Origin: Nitrospirota bacterium | Lineage (GTDB): Bacteria; Nitrospirota; Leptospirillia; Leptospirillales; Leptospirillaceae | Length of the DNA stretch: 64,000 nt | Assembly (NCBI GenBank): GCA_023481175.1 | Contig: JAMCWM010000008.1 | Location: 78,462 to 142,461, forward strand | Reading direction: 5' to 3' | Shown here: one piece after another, positions 9,741 through 18,891 of the stretch | Numbering within the stretch: the stretch's first letter is position 1 | Layout: each line of letters begins with the position of its first letter | The notes under the pieces: model-generated | Seen by the model: only the letters and a program-made list of their open reading frames with translations | What the model was told of the DNA's origin: nothing | Database searches by the model: none | Made by a program: the position numbers and the translations under genes

Positions 9741-10541
9741 GTGAGCGGACCCGTCCTTTTCTGGATCACCGATTCCGACCGGGTCGTGACCGCACCCGAA
9801 GGGCGACTTCTCGAACCCGGCTCCATCCTCTCCCGCCATCTCGCGAAAAGCCTCCGCGCGAAAGAGGGGGATCTCTTCCGTTTCGTGGATCCGGAGAGCC
9901 CGGCCCAGATTTTCCAGGGCCGGATTGTGCGCCTCTCTCCCCTTGCGATCGCCCTTTCCCCGGAATCCGTTCCTGTCGCGGGAGGAGAGGGCAAAGGGAG
10001 GCCCTTCGATCTGGCCGTGGGGATTCTCAAGGGGGAGTCCTTCGAAGACCTGATCGAACCGGTCACATGCCTCGGGGTCCGGCGCCTTGTCCCCCTTTTG
10101 GCCGATCGCTCCCAGGCCCGCTGGTCCCGGGAGCAGTTTGAACGAAAGCGCGTTCGCTTCGAGTCCAAGATCCGGGAGTCGAGCCAGCTGTCCGGCCGCG
10201 CCGACAGGATGCGGCTCGATCCGCCCTGTTCCCTCTCGGAACTCCTTTCGGGCCGGGACGGGGCCTTCGTCCTCTTTTTCGACGAAGATCCCTCCGTCCC
10301 GTCTCTTCGGGAGATCCTGGCCGGGGATCGGGAGCCGGCATCCTTTCTTGCGGTCACGGGGCCGGAAGGAGGATGGTCGGAGCGGGAACGGGACCTCTTC
10401 CGGGATTTCGAAAAATCGAAGAACGGGGCCAGGGCGAGTCTCGGACGCCGCATCCTTCCGGGCCGGCTGGCCCCCCTTGTGGCGGCGTCCCTGTTCTCGC
10501 AAGAGCTTTTGCCGCCACCCAAGACAAGGACTCCCGAATGA
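9741..10541 (+). CDS. rsmE: 16S rRNA (uracil-1498-N3)-methyltransferase RsmE
   Basis: 266 residues with a GTG start. SPOUT-fold features of RsmE: TGPEGGWSERE for S-adenosylmethionine binding and the C-terminal knot segment LGRRILPGRLAPLVAA, preceded by a PUA-like N-terminal domain. It methylates U1498 of 16S rRNA. It commonly follows dnaJ in bacterial genomes (usually with prmA, which is absent here). Its stop overlaps the next start as ATGA. Confidence 0.92.
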   Translation: MSGPVLFWITDSDRVVTAPEGRLLEPGSILSRHLAKSLRAKEGDLFRFVDPESPAQIFQGRIVRLSPLAIALSPESVPVAGGEGKGRPFDLAVGILKGESFEDLIEPVTCLGVRRLVPLLADRSQARWSREQFERKRVRFESKIRESSQLSGRADRMRLDPPCSLSELLSGRDGAFVLFFDEDPSVPSLREILAGDREPASFLAVTGPEGGWSERERDLFRDFEKSKNGARASLGRRILPGRLAPLVAASLFSQELLPPPKTRTPE

Positions 10542-11008
10542 TCGGACGCCGCATCCTGGCCTTCTGGCTCGATCTCTTCCTGGCCATTTTTCTGTCCGAG
10601 GGGGGGCTCTCTCTTCTCAGGCGGGAAATCCTCTCCGGCACCGATCCCGAAGACCCCTTCGATCCGGTCCGGCAATGGGCGGCCGCCTCCTTTCATCCCG
10701 CCGCACTCCTCGCGGGCCTGTTCCTCTACTTCTTCCTTTTCTGGGCCATCTCCTCCGAAACCCCGGGACAGTCCCTCTTCGGTCTGACCGTCATCCGGGA
10801 TTCAGGAGACGCCGAGCGGGTCCGGATCGGTCCGGGAGGGGCCCTTCGACGGACGCTGGTCTTCGGGGGATCCTTCCTGCTCCTGGGTTTGGGTTTTCTG
10901 GCCGCCCTGGCCAACGACCGCAGGCTCGCCCTCCACGACTGCCTCTCCGGAACCCGCGTGGTCAGGGAGCGATCGAGGCCCGCTCCCAGGCCAGCAGAGC
11001 TTCCTTGA
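10538..11008 (+). CDS. RDD-family membrane protein
   Basis: 156 residues with about three hydrophobic segments. The N-terminal RRILAFWLDLFLA carries the Arg and Asp of the RDD signature, and the C-terminal part has the second Asp region (LALHDCLSGTRVV) usual in these proteins. The role is unknown; some members act in ion transport. It starts at the ATGA overlap with rsmE, so it is translationally coupled. The last 47 bases overlap the end of ogt on the other strand. Confidence 0.8.
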   Translation: MIGRRILAFWLDLFLAIFLSEGGLSLLRREILSGTDPEDPFDPVRQWAAASFHPAALLAGLFLYFFLFWAISSETPGQSLFGLTVIRDSGDAERVRIGPGGALRRTLVFGGSFLLLGLGFLAALANDRRLALHDCLSGTRVVRERSRPAPRPAELP

Positions 11009-11444
11009 CCGCTACGCCCCCCGAATAACCCGTCATTTTTCCGTCCTTCCCCACCACCCGGTGACAGGGGATCAGAAGAGGCAGAGGGTTCTTTCCCAGC
11101 GCTCTCCCGACCGCCCGGGACGATCCCGGCCGCCCGATCCGTTCCGCCAGCGTTCCGTAGGTCCTCGTTTCGCCGAAGGGGATCCTCCGGGTCTCCTCCA
11201 GAACCTGCCTTTCGAAGTCCGTGAGATCGGGGGGAAGCGGGCCGCAGTAGGCGGCCTCGCCCCGGAACACGCTCTCCACAAGCCGGCCAGGATCTGACGC
11301 CCGGGGAGCCTCTTCGGAGGAGAACGTCCGGCGTTCCCCGGAAGAGAGGCGAATCCGGCATCGGAAAGGCCGGCCGTCCCGGAGGGAGAGCGCGACGACG
11401 AAGGCCCCGGGAAAAAGGAGGAGGTCTCGAGGCTCTTCCGTCAT
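10962..11444 (-). CDS. ogt: Methylated-DNA--protein-cysteine methyltransferase
   Basis: 160 residues. The catalytic PCHRVV motif is intact, preceded by the helix-turn-helix segment (FGETRTYGTLAERIG ... SRAVGRALGKNP). It repairs O6-alkylguanine by suicide transfer to the Cys. The ATG overlaps the stop of the ABC permease gene as ATGA, so it is the last gene of the minus-strand export operon, an unusual partner. It converges on and overlaps the RDD gene by 47 bases. Confidence 0.92.
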   Translation of the reverse strand: MTEEPRDLLLFPGAFVVALSLRDGRPFRCRIRLSSGERRTFSSEEAPRASDPGRLVESVFRGEAAYCGPLPPDLTDFERQVLEETRRIPFGETRTYGTLAERIGRPGSSRAVGRALGKNPLPLLIPCHRVVGKDGKMTGYSGGVAVKEALLAWERASIAP

Positions 11445-12559
11445 CCGATCCTCTTCCGGAAGAAATGGCCGGCCAGAAGGAGCGTTCCCAGGCCGATGGC
11501 CGCGAGGGCCCCGTATTCGGGAAGGAGGATCCGGACATCCGCCCCCTTCAGAAAAACCTCCCGGAGGATGACGAGAAAGTATCGGAGGGGGTTCAGAAGG
11601 GTCATGTCCTGGATGAATTGCGGCATGTTTGCGATCGGGGTCGCAAAACCCGAGAGAATGATGGAGGGGACGAGGAAGAGAAAGGCCCCCAGAAGCCCCT
11701 GCTGCTGGGTCGAGACCAGGGAGGAGATCATGAGCCCGACCCCCAGTCCCGAGAGGGTGAAGAGGAAGACCCCGAGGTAGAGGGCCGAAAGGGTTCCCCG
11801 GAGCGGGACATGGAAGAGGAAGACGGCGACCAGGACGATGGCCGTGGACTCGGCGAATCCGATGACGAATCCGGGAATGATCTTTCCCATGATGATGTCG
11901 AAGGGCCGCAGGGGAGTGACCAGGAGCTGGTCGAAGGTTCCGTCCTCTCTCTCCCGGGCCACCGACAGGGCGGTGACCAGAAGGGAGACGACCAATGTCA
12001 GAAGGCCCACGATGCCGGGGACGATGAACCACCGGCTCTTGAGGTTGGGGTTGTACCAGGCCCGGATTCCGATGGGGGCGATCGGCGGGGTCAGGCCGTT
12101 CTGGGCCATGAAGTCGGCGCTTGCGTTTTGTACGATGGTTTGGACGTATCCCATGAGGATCATGGCGGTGTTGCTCTGGCGCCCGTCGAGCAGGGCCTCG
12201 ACCGTCCCCTGGCGTCCGGCCAGGAGGTCCCGGCTGAAGGTGCTGCGGATGTGGAGGACCAGGAGCACCTTTCTGTTGTCGATCAGGGAGCGGACCTCCC
12301 CTTCCGAGTTCACCGACTCAAGGAGCCTGAAGTTCGGGGATCCGGAAAAGCGGGCCAGGAGCTGCCGGGAGTAGAGCCCCGGATCCTCGTTCCAGACGGC
12401 ATAGGAGATGTGGTTCAAGTCGAAGGTCGCCGCATAGCTGAAGACGACGAGCTGGACGAGGGGCGGGACGATCAGGACCATGCGGGACTTCTTGTCCCGC
12501 AGGAGGGCCAGGAACTCCTTCTGGGCGAGCCTCAGGATGCGCATCACGAGCTGTTTCAC
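11441..12559 (-). CDS. ABC-2 type transporter permease (YbhR-like)
   Basis: 372 residues starting at GTG, with AGAGGA upstream and a GTGA overlap with the preceding permease stop. Architecture: N-terminal transmembrane helix (VLIVPPLVQLVVFSYA), a periplasmic domain of about 140 residues, then five to six helices containing the ABC-2 segment AREREDGTFDQLLVTPLRP. With the neighbouring permease and ATPase it should form a heterodimeric exporter in the inner membrane. The substrate is unknown; related systems export drugs or solvents. Confidence 0.9.
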   Translation of the reverse strand: MKQLVMRILRLAQKEFLALLRDKKSRMVLIVPPLVQLVVFSYAATFDLNHISYAVWNEDPGLYSRQLLARFSGSPNFRLLESVNSEGEVRSLIDNRKVLLVLHIRSTFSRDLLAGRQGTVEALLDGRQSNTAMILMGYVQTIVQNASADFMAQNGLTPPIAPIGIRAWYNPNLKSRWFIVPGIVGLLTLVVSLLVTALSVAREREDGTFDQLLVTPLRPFDIIMGKIIPGFVIGFAESTAIVLVAVFLFHVPLRGTLSALYLGVFLFTLSGLGVGLMISSLVSTQQQGLLGAFLFLVPSIILSGFATPIANMPQFIQDMTLLNPLRYFLVILREVFLKGADVRILLPEYGALAAIGLGTLLLAGHFFRKRIG

Positions 12560-13695
12560 AGGATCCTCTTTCGGCTGATCCTGGCCAGGAGGGCGAACAG
12601 GAAGACGGAAAAGAAAAGGAGGGCGGACGCATTGGGAATGATCACCCCCGGAATGTCCCCGGCCAGGAAGACGGACTGGAGAATGGTCACGAAGTAGGAG
12701 GCCGGAATGATATGGGTGAGGATCCGGATGAAGAGCGGCATCGAGTGGATGTCGAAGATGAAGCCCGAAAGGATGAAGGCCGGGAGGAAGGTGAAGACGA
12801 TGGCGATCTGGCCGGCCACGAACTGGTTTTTGGAGACGGTCGAGATGACGAGCCCCATTCCCAGGGCCGTCGTGAGAAAGAGGGCCGATGTGAGCAAAAG
12901 GACACTCAGGGTTCCCCGAAGTGGAACATCGAAGAGAAAGTGGCCCATGAGCACCGAAACTCCCATGCCGCTCATCCCCAGGACAAAGTAGGGAATGAAC
13001 TTGCCAAGCAGGATTTCCCCGATCGTCACCGGGGTCGAGAAGAGGGACTCGAGGGTCCCCCGCTCCCATTCCCGGGCGATGACCATCGAGGTCAGGAGGG
13101 CCCCGATCAGGGTCATGATCACGGCGATCAGCCCCGGAACGAGAAAGTCCCGGCTCCGGCTGTCGGGATTGAACCAGATCCGGACGTCGAGGCTGATCGG
13201 CTGAAAGGAAAGGGCCCGGCCCCGGGTATTGCGGAAGCCGATCCAGGTTTCCCAGGTGTTGGTCAGATACCCCTCCACCAGGCGGGCCGTGTTGTCGTCG
13301 ACGCCGTCCACCACGACATGCACCCCGTGGGTCCGGAAGGACTCGATCGAGCGGCCGAAGTTTTCCCTGAGCCAGAGGATGCCCTCCACATCCTGCCGCT
13401 TGAGGGCCGCGATGGCCGAATGGATGTCGGGGTAGCTTCTGGGGACAAACCAGGGGGACTGCCTTAGGCCTGCGACAAAGCCTTCGGAGGCGGGTGTCCG
13501 GCTTTCCTGCACGACGGCGATCGGCACATGCCGGGCATCGAGCGAGACCCCGTAGCCGAAGATCAGAAGGAGAAGGACGGGAAGGACGATGGCGATCGCA
13601 AGGCTCGAGGGATCCCGGACGATCTGGATCGATTCCTTGCGGATCATGGCCCGGATCCGGAGGATCCGTTCAAGGGGGGAGGCCTCGGGGGTCAT
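12556..13695 (-). CDS. ABC-2 type transporter permease (YbhS-like)
   Basis: 379 residues, the paralogous partner of the downstream permease with the same plan: one N-terminal helix (LPVLLLLIFGYGVSLDARH), a periplasmic domain, and C-terminal helices with REWERGTLESLFSTPVT. The ATG overlaps the ATPase stop as ATGA. Two dissimilar permeases plus one double ATPase and an HlyD protein is the YbhFSR/YhiH-type arrangement. Confidence 0.91.
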   Translation of the reverse strand: MTPEASPLERILRIRAMIRKESIQIVRDPSSLAIAIVLPVLLLLIFGYGVSLDARHVPIAVVQESRTPASEGFVAGLRQSPWFVPRSYPDIHSAIAALKRQDVEGILWLRENFGRSIESFRTHGVHVVVDGVDDNTARLVEGYLTNTWETWIGFRNTRGRALSFQPISLDVRIWFNPDSRSRDFLVPGLIAVIMTLIGALLTSMVIAREWERGTLESLFSTPVTIGEILLGKFIPYFVLGMSGMGVSVLMGHFLFDVPLRGTLSVLLLTSALFLTTALGMGLVISTVSKNQFVAGQIAIVFTFLPAFILSGFIFDIHSMPLFIRILTHIIPASYFVTILQSVFLAGDIPGVIIPNASALLFFSVFLFALLARISRKRIL

Positions 13696-15479
13696 GCCGG
13701 GACCAGTGCCGGAGGGACGTTTTCAAGGAGCCGGATGAAGGCGTCTTCCAGGGTCGGGTCGGGGGTCTCCGGCGTCCGGGCCTGACGCCGGATGTCCGCA
13801 GGCCGGCCCAGGGAGAGCAGGCGTCCCTGGGCCATGATGGCGACCCGGTCGCAATATTCCGCCTCGGTCATGAAATGGGTGGTGACCAGAACCGAAACCC
13901 CCCAGAGCGACAGCTGGCTGATCGTCCGCCAGAACTCCCGCCGGGCGACCGGATCCACTCCGCTCGTCGGCTCGTCCAGAAGAAGAATCGACGGTTCGTG
14001 GGCCAGCGAAGCCGCAAGGGCCAGCCTCTGGCGGAATCCCAGAGGGAGAAGTCCCGCCGATTCGTCCCGGTAGGGAACCAGTTCGAAGAACTCCTCGATT
14101 TCCGCGATCCGGTCCTTCTGGCGCTTTCCGCCCATCCCGTAGGCGCTGGTGAAAAAGGTCAGGTTCTGCCGGACTGTCAACTGGGAATAGAGGGAGAACT
14201 TCTGGGACATGTAGCCCAGGCGTCCTCGGATTCTGGCCACATCGGAGCCAAGGACATCCTGCCCGTCGATCCTGAGCTCTCCCGAGGTGGGAAGGAGAAG
14301 TCCCGACAGCATGCGGAAGGTGGTGGTCTTTCCTGCGCCGTTGGCTCCCAGAAGACCGAAGATCTCTCCCCGGCGCACAGAGAAGGTCAGATGGTCGACG
14401 GCGCAGAAGGATCCGAAATAGCGTGTCAGGTCCCGGATGACGATGGACTCCTCCCGGGCGCCGTCGGGGAGACCGGTTTTTTTGTCCTGCCATCCCAGAT
14501 CCCGGGGGGAAGAAGAGATTTTCCGGATTCCCCCGGGGCCGCCATGGGCGAGGCGCCGCATGAAGGCATCCTCGAAGCGGGGGGGGACCGGGTCGGTCCG
14601 GGGAGAGCCGAGTTCCTCCGGAAGGGGAGGAGGCGACATTCCCTCCGCCACGATCCGGACGCCGTCCTCCTCGCCCACGGCGTCCTGGATGCCGGGAACC
14701 CTCGCCAGATACGGCTCGAGCTTCCGCGGGGACCAGTCGGGGACGGCCACATGGAAGACATGGCCCCTGGCCTCCTCGATCAGCTCCTCCGGTTTCCCTT
14801 CTCCCAGGACATGTCCGTTGTAGAGGATCACCACCCGGTCGAAGCGGCTGGCCTCGTCCATGTAGGCGGTGCTGACCAGAAGGGTCGTCCTTTTGTCCCG
14901 GACCTGGTGGGTGAGGATCTCCCAGAGTTCCCGCCGGGACACGGGATCGACCCCGACCGTCGGCTCGTCCAGAAGGAGAAGGGGAGGCGCATGGACGAGA
15001 GAGCAGGCGACCCCCAGCTTCTGCTTCATGCCTCCGGAGAGCTTCCCGGCCAGGCGGGCCCGAAAGGGTCCAAGGGCGGTCATCGAGAGAAGGGGGGCAT
15101 AAAGTTCTTCCCTTCGTCCGGGGGGGACGCCGTGAAGGTCGGCATGGAGGTCGAGGTTTTCCGCCACCGTGAGATCCTCATAGAGGCCGAACTTCTGGGG
15201 CATGTAGCCCAGATGGCGCTGGAGGGCCGGGGCCTGGGTGGACGGGTCGAAGCCCAGGATCGTCGCATCTCCGCTGTCGGAGCCCAGAATGCCGGCGAGA
15301 ATTCTGAGAAGGGTGGTCTTTCCCGCCCCGTCCGGCCCGATGAGTCCGGTGATGGTTCCCGGGGCGACCTCGAAGGAGACATTGTCCAGGGCCCGGATCG
15401 TGCCGCGGGGGGAGCGGAAGGTCCGGACGATGTTTTTGAGGGCGATCGCCGGAACCCGGGGGGGGCTATTCTCCGCCAT
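13692..15479 (-). CDS. ABC transporter ATP-binding protein with two fused nucleotide-binding domains (YbhF-like)
   Basis: 595 residues with two ABC domains. Domain 1 has Walker A GPDGAGKTT, signature LSGGMKQKL and Walker B LLLLDEPTVGVDP. Domain 2 has GANGAGKTT, a degenerate signature (LPLGFRQRL) and LLLDEPTSGVDP. A linker of about 130 residues joins them. It powers the exporter formed by the two following permeases. The start at MAENS gives a 14-base overlap with the HlyD-like gene; an upstream ATG would deepen the overlap. Confidence 0.93.
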   Translation of the reverse strand: MAENSPPRVPAIALKNIVRTFRSPRGTIRALDNVSFEVAPGTITGLIGPDGAGKTTLLRILAGILGSDSGDATILGFDPSTQAPALQRHLGYMPQKFGLYEDLTVAENLDLHADLHGVPPGRREELYAPLLSMTALGPFRARLAGKLSGGMKQKLGVACSLVHAPPLLLLDEPTVGVDPVSRRELWEILTHQVRDKRTTLLVSTAYMDEASRFDRVVILYNGHVLGEGKPEELIEEARGHVFHVAVPDWSPRKLEPYLARVPGIQDAVGEEDGVRIVAEGMSPPPLPEELGSPRTDPVPPRFEDAFMRRLAHGGPGGIRKISSSPRDLGWQDKKTGLPDGAREESIVIRDLTRYFGSFCAVDHLTFSVRRGEIFGLLGANGAGKTTTFRMLSGLLLPTSGELRIDGQDVLGSDVARIRGRLGYMSQKFSLYSQLTVRQNLTFFTSAYGMGGKRQKDRIAEIEEFFELVPYRDESAGLLPLGFRQRLALAASLAHEPSILLLDEPTSGVDPVARREFWRTISQLSLWGVSVLVTTHFMTEAEYCDRVAIMAQGRLLSLGRPADIRRQARTPETPDPTLEDAFIRLLENVPPALVPA

Positions 15480-16371
15480 GGATCGTCTCGGCCGGGGAGC
15501 CGTCCGGACAGGTGACCGGACGAACAGGCCCGTCATGGAAGGGGATGGTGACCGTAACCGGCATTCCGAGCCGGAGCTTCAGCGTGGGACAGGAGAGATA
15601 GACCCGGGCCCGGTAGACGAGAATGGTCCTCTGGTGAAGGGTCTGGACCTCCTTCGGGGTGAATTCGGCGGACGGGGAGATGTATCCCACGTAGCCCACG
15701 AATTTCTCGCCGGGGAATGAGTCTGAGGCGACGTAGGCGGCCATCCCCTGGTGGATCCTGCCGAGCTCGGGCTCTTCGATATAGACCCGGGCCCAGAGGG
15801 GTCGGCTGCGGGCCAGCGTGTAGACCGGAGACTGGGGAAAGGCCATGTCTCCCGGCTCGAGGATCCGGTTCTGGACGATCCCGTCGACCGGCGCGTAGAC
15901 CTTCGTGTCGTCGAGCTGGCGGGTGTCGTAGGCCAGCAGGGCCTTGTCCCTCTTGACCTGGGCCCGGGCCATGTCGAGTCCAGCCCGGGCGTCGTCCTTC
16001 TGCTGGTGGGAGTTGAAGGAGGCCTGCGTCAGCCTTCTGACCCGGTTCCAGGTCCGCTCCGCATCGAGCCGCTGGGCTCGGTCGTGTTCGAGCTGGCGAT
16101 TGTCGGCATCCACCAGGTCCTGGTAGCGGATGGGGTCCATGAGGGCCATCAGGGCTCCGGCCTTCACCGCAGCCCCCTCCACATAGAGGAGTTTCATGAT
16201 GCGGCCGGTGTCGTGGAAGGCCAGCTGGACCTCGCGAAGATCGATATTTCCATAGAGGACGAGGGCGGAGGATGGAGGCTTCGTCCGGTGGGAAGTCCAG
16301 TACCAGACTCCCCCTCCGGCAAGGGTGAGAAGAATGAGGAGGATGATCAGACGTTTGGGCTTGGAAGCCAT
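15466..16371 (-). CDS. HlyD-family membrane-fusion (periplasmic adaptor) protein
   Basis: 301 residues behind AAGGAG. One N-terminal transmembrane anchor (LIILLILLTLAGGGVWYW), then two lipoyl half-motifs (GRIMKLLYVEGAAVKAGALMAL split from VYAPVDGIVQNRILEPGDMA) around a coiled-coil hairpin of about 80 residues (QLEHDRAQRLDAERTW ... MARAQVKRDKALLAYD). It should bridge the inner-membrane ABC exporter and the TolC-like channel. Order and overlaps put it in the same operon. Confidence 0.92.
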   Translation of the reverse strand: MASKPKRLIILLILLTLAGGGVWYWTSHRTKPPSSALVLYGNIDLREVQLAFHDTGRIMKLLYVEGAAVKAGALMALMDPIRYQDLVDADNRQLEHDRAQRLDAERTWNRVRRLTQASFNSHQQKDDARAGLDMARAQVKRDKALLAYDTRQLDDTKVYAPVDGIVQNRILEPGDMAFPQSPVYTLARSRPLWARVYIEEPELGRIHQGMAAYVASDSFPGEKFVGYVGYISPSAEFTPKEVQTLHQRTILVYRARVYLSCPTLKLRLGMPVTVTIPFHDGPVRPVTCPDGSPAETIHGGE

Positions 16372-16406
16372 GGGTTCTCCTTGAAGCCGCGTCTCGGCGG
16401 CATTCG

Positions 16407-17858
16407 TCATGGCCCGGGTGGGACGGCCGTTTCTCCGGGAGGGGCGAGGGTCCCCCGGGCATACTGGTAGGACACGTAGCTGTTCATCAGAAGATACCGG
16501 GCCCGGATGACCGACTCCCGGGCTTGCCGGAGGGAGGTCTGGGCATCCATGACATCGACCGACTGAACCTGGCCCTCGCGGTAGGCCTCCTCCACCAGCG
16601 TTTCGTTCTTGAGGGCATTTTCCTCTTCCGTCAGGGCCTCCCGAAGCTGCTGCCGGGCATCGGAGATGGCGATGGCGGCCCGTCGAAGGTCTGCGGCCAC
16701 CTGGAGACGGACCGACTCCCGGGTGTCGAGGGCGGCCATGAGGTCCGAGCGGGCTTTGGCGGTCTGGTGGATCATGGCGCCCCCCGCGATGATGGGGATT
16801 GTCAGGACCCCGCCGAAGTTGAAGGTCGAATAGGGGCTGTTGTTCGGGATATAGGTAAAGGGCAGGGCCCCGCGGGGAATTGTGGCAGTGAAGGACTGGA
16901 CGAGGGCGTTCAAGGTCGGATAGTTCTGGGAGCGGGAATTCCTGAGGCCGGCCCGGGCCGCCCGGACGTTGGCCTTGGCCTCCTTCCATTCGGGTCGGCG
17001 GGAGAGCGCGACCGGAAGGTCCCGGTCGGGGTCGGGAGCCAGGATCTCGTTGGGGTCGCGGACGACCTCCTGGGCCACGAGACGGACCCCCTTCCGCATT
17101 CCCATGATCTGCGCAAGGTTGACGGAGTCGGTCCGGACCTGGTCCCGGGAGCGGATCAGGGCGAGGCGGGCCGCCTCGACGTTGACCCGGGCCCTTGTCA
17201 CGTCAAGGACGATGCCCGAACCGGTTTCATACCGGAGCCGGGCCCGGGCGAGCTGGAGGCGGGCATCGTCCAGGCTCTTTTCATCCGCCCGGACCTGGTG
17301 CTGGTCGGCGAGAAGGGTGAAATAGCCGGATTCGGCATCCCGGACCGTCTGGGACCAGAGGGTGAGTTTCCGGGCCTCCTCCGCGCGATAGGTCCAGCGG
17401 CTCTGGTCGACCTGGGAGCCGGTCTTCCCGAAGTCGAGGAGATCCTGGGTCAGGGTGAAGGTCAGGAGATTCAGGTCCTCGTATTCGTAGTTTGGAAAAA
17501 GGAAGAATCCGAAAAGGCTGTTCCCGTAGATGGTCTGGAAGCTGGCCACAAGCTGGGGATACTCCGCCGCCCGCGCCTGTCCGACCACCTCCCGGGCGCT
17601 TTTGACCCGCGCGGTTTCGGCGCGGAGATCGGGCCGGGCCGAAAGAGCCCGTGAAACGGCGGTATCGAGAGTTACGGGAACAGTGGCCGGATCTGTGGCC
17701 GCCCTGGCCGCCACAGGCAATAGAGCCGGAGAGGCAGAAAAGAATCCCCAAAAGAAAAGAAAAAGAAAGGCAAGACGAAAGAGGCGAAGAAAGCCGGAAG
17801 GAAGAAGAGGCGGCGTATGGGAAAACGGGAGGATCCTCCCGTGCGGGGCGTGACTCAC
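16407..17858 (-). CDS. TolC-like outer-membrane efflux protein
   Basis: 483 residues. The chosen GTG start has AGGGAG upstream. A basic N-region and long hydrophobic stretch (LFRLAFLFLFFWGFFSA) ending near VAARAAT form the signal peptide. The mature part has two repeated OEP units rich in helical heptads (ARVKSAREVVGQARAAEYP; RRAAIAISDARQQLREALT). First gene of the export operon: it gives the outer-membrane duct for the HlyD/ABC complex. An ATG at 17951 would add 31 residues and lacks a good ribosome site. Confidence 0.91.
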   Translation of the reverse strand: MSHAPHGRILPFSHTPPLLPSGFLRLFRLAFLFLFFWGFFSASPALLPVAARAATDPATVPVTLDTAVSRALSARPDLRAETARVKSAREVVGQARAAEYPQLVASFQTIYGNSLFGFFLFPNYEYEDLNLLTFTLTQDLLDFGKTGSQVDQSRWTYRAEEARKLTLWSQTVRDAESGYFTLLADQHQVRADEKSLDDARLQLARARLRYETGSGIVLDVTRARVNVEAARLALIRSRDQVRTDSVNLAQIMGMRKGVRLVAQEVVRDPNEILAPDPDRDLPVALSRRPEWKEAKANVRAARAGLRNSRSQNYPTLNALVQSFTATIPRGALPFTYIPNNSPYSTFNFGGVLTIPIIAGGAMIHQTAKARSDLMAALDTRESVRLQVAADLRRAAIAISDARQQLREALTEEENALKNETLVEEAYREGQVQSVDVMDAQTSLRQARESVIRARYLLMNSYVSYQYARGTLAPPGETAVPPGP

Positions 17859-18028
17859 ATTTTTCTCCCTCGATGTCGTACCCGAAGATCCGGCGACCTC
17901 GGCAACCTCCTCGGCGACCTTCCTGGTCCTCTTTGTTTCAAATCGTACCATGGATTCGGAGATCTTTCAATGAAAGTTGAAATATTCTTGAACTCATGCC
18001 GCGCCCCTTCGAAAAGAAAGTTATTTTT

Positions 18029-18084
18029 CCTTAGTATTTTAAGGTTTTATTTATTTTGGAAAGGGATGCCGGACAGAATAATAC
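18029..18084 (+). promoter_or_regulatory. Putative promoter and palindrome upstream of the AraC-like remnant
   Basis: TTGGAA (18056-18061), 17 bases, TAATAC (18079-18084) makes a plausible sigma-70 promoter reading towards the AraC-like fragment. Just upstream is the inverted repeat CCTTA-N6-TAAGG (18029-18044), a possible operator in the divergent space shared with the tolC-like operon. Confidence 0.5.
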
Positions 18085-18139
18085 AAGCAGTCTCTTCAGT
18101 GCTTCGAAAGCCACCGACTCATTCAGACACCGGAGAGCC

Positions 18140-18378
18140 ATGATATCGGCCGGACGCCTGTCTCAATCCGAAAACATCGCTCAAGAAGGAGCGGATATCT
18201 TCGAGAAACACGCCGGTGCGGCCATCTGCGCCATGCGGACCTCAATCCAGGAACCCCCGTCCGTCCCGGAACTGGCCGAGGAGGCCCGCGTTACCCCATG
18301 GCATTTCATCCGCATGTTCCGCCGAATGGTGGGGATTCCTCCAGGAAAGTACCTGGCCGCCCTCCGGATCGAGTCCTC
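18140..18378 (+). pseudogene. Truncated AraC-family regulator (first HTH only)
   Basis: About 80 residues from an ATG with GGAGA upstream. The segment SVPELAEEARVTPWHFIRMF and the following GIPPGKYLAALRIE are the first helix-turn-helix of AraC/XylS proteins; Ada-type regulators join a similar domain to an alkyltransferase. The second HTH is missing. After about base 18378 the frame runs into sequence that codes, on the other strand, for an ISL3 transposase. The regulator was therefore cut by an insertion or deletion and is probably inactive. Confidence 0.7.
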
Positions 18379-18847
18379 CCATCGAGGGGACGCTCCGACT
18401 GGATATTCTCCATCATCGCCCGGTCGCTGTTCTTGACCGATTCCCGGCGAAGACCGAAAAGAAGTCCGACCACCTCGTGGGTCGCAATCTTGCACAGCCC
18501 GTACACCAGATGGGCCAACAGCTTTGTCACCCGAGGACCGCGAACAGGCAGGAAGTCCAAGCCTTCCGTCACGATCTTGCACGTCGGGCAGGAGACACGA
18601 TACCGGTTGAAGCGAATCACTGTCGGGTGTTGCCATAACAGAAGATGTTGCACCTCCTGCAGGCAGTGATCATACCCGGGAAGGCCCTCTTTACCGCAAG
18701 AGCCGCACTGGAAGGTCGTCTGACCCTGTCGATTGTCATAACGACAGATCGTTCCTGCATTTCGATGCCGACGATGCGAAACCCTGGAAAGCCGAGAAGT
18801 CTCGTGATAAACTCGTAAGGCATCCGGTGGGTCCTCCGTGTTCTCAT
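18379..18847 (-). mobile_element. Frameshifted N-terminal fragment of an ISL3-family transposase
   Basis: The minus strand encodes the ISL3 N-terminal region in two frames. GFPGFRIVGIEMQERSVVM is in one frame (about 18847-18730) and continues after a frameshift near 18728 as TFQCGSCGKEG ... YRVSCPTCK (zinc-ribbon cysteines), then LLAHLVYGLCKIATHEVVG and LRRESVKNSDRAMMENI. Homology stops near 18400, before the DDE catalytic domain. It is a dead remnant whose ends coincide with the truncated AraC-like gene on one side and the truncated methyltransferase on the other. Confidence 0.75.
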
Positions 18848-18891
18848 TTGGCGATGGATACACGGAAAAATAATACATCACCAGATGCTTT

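Noticed and set aside
17859..17951. Longer start for the tolC-like gene at ATG 17951
   Set aside because: It would add 31 polar residues in front of the signal peptide and lacks a ribosome site; GTG 17858 has one.
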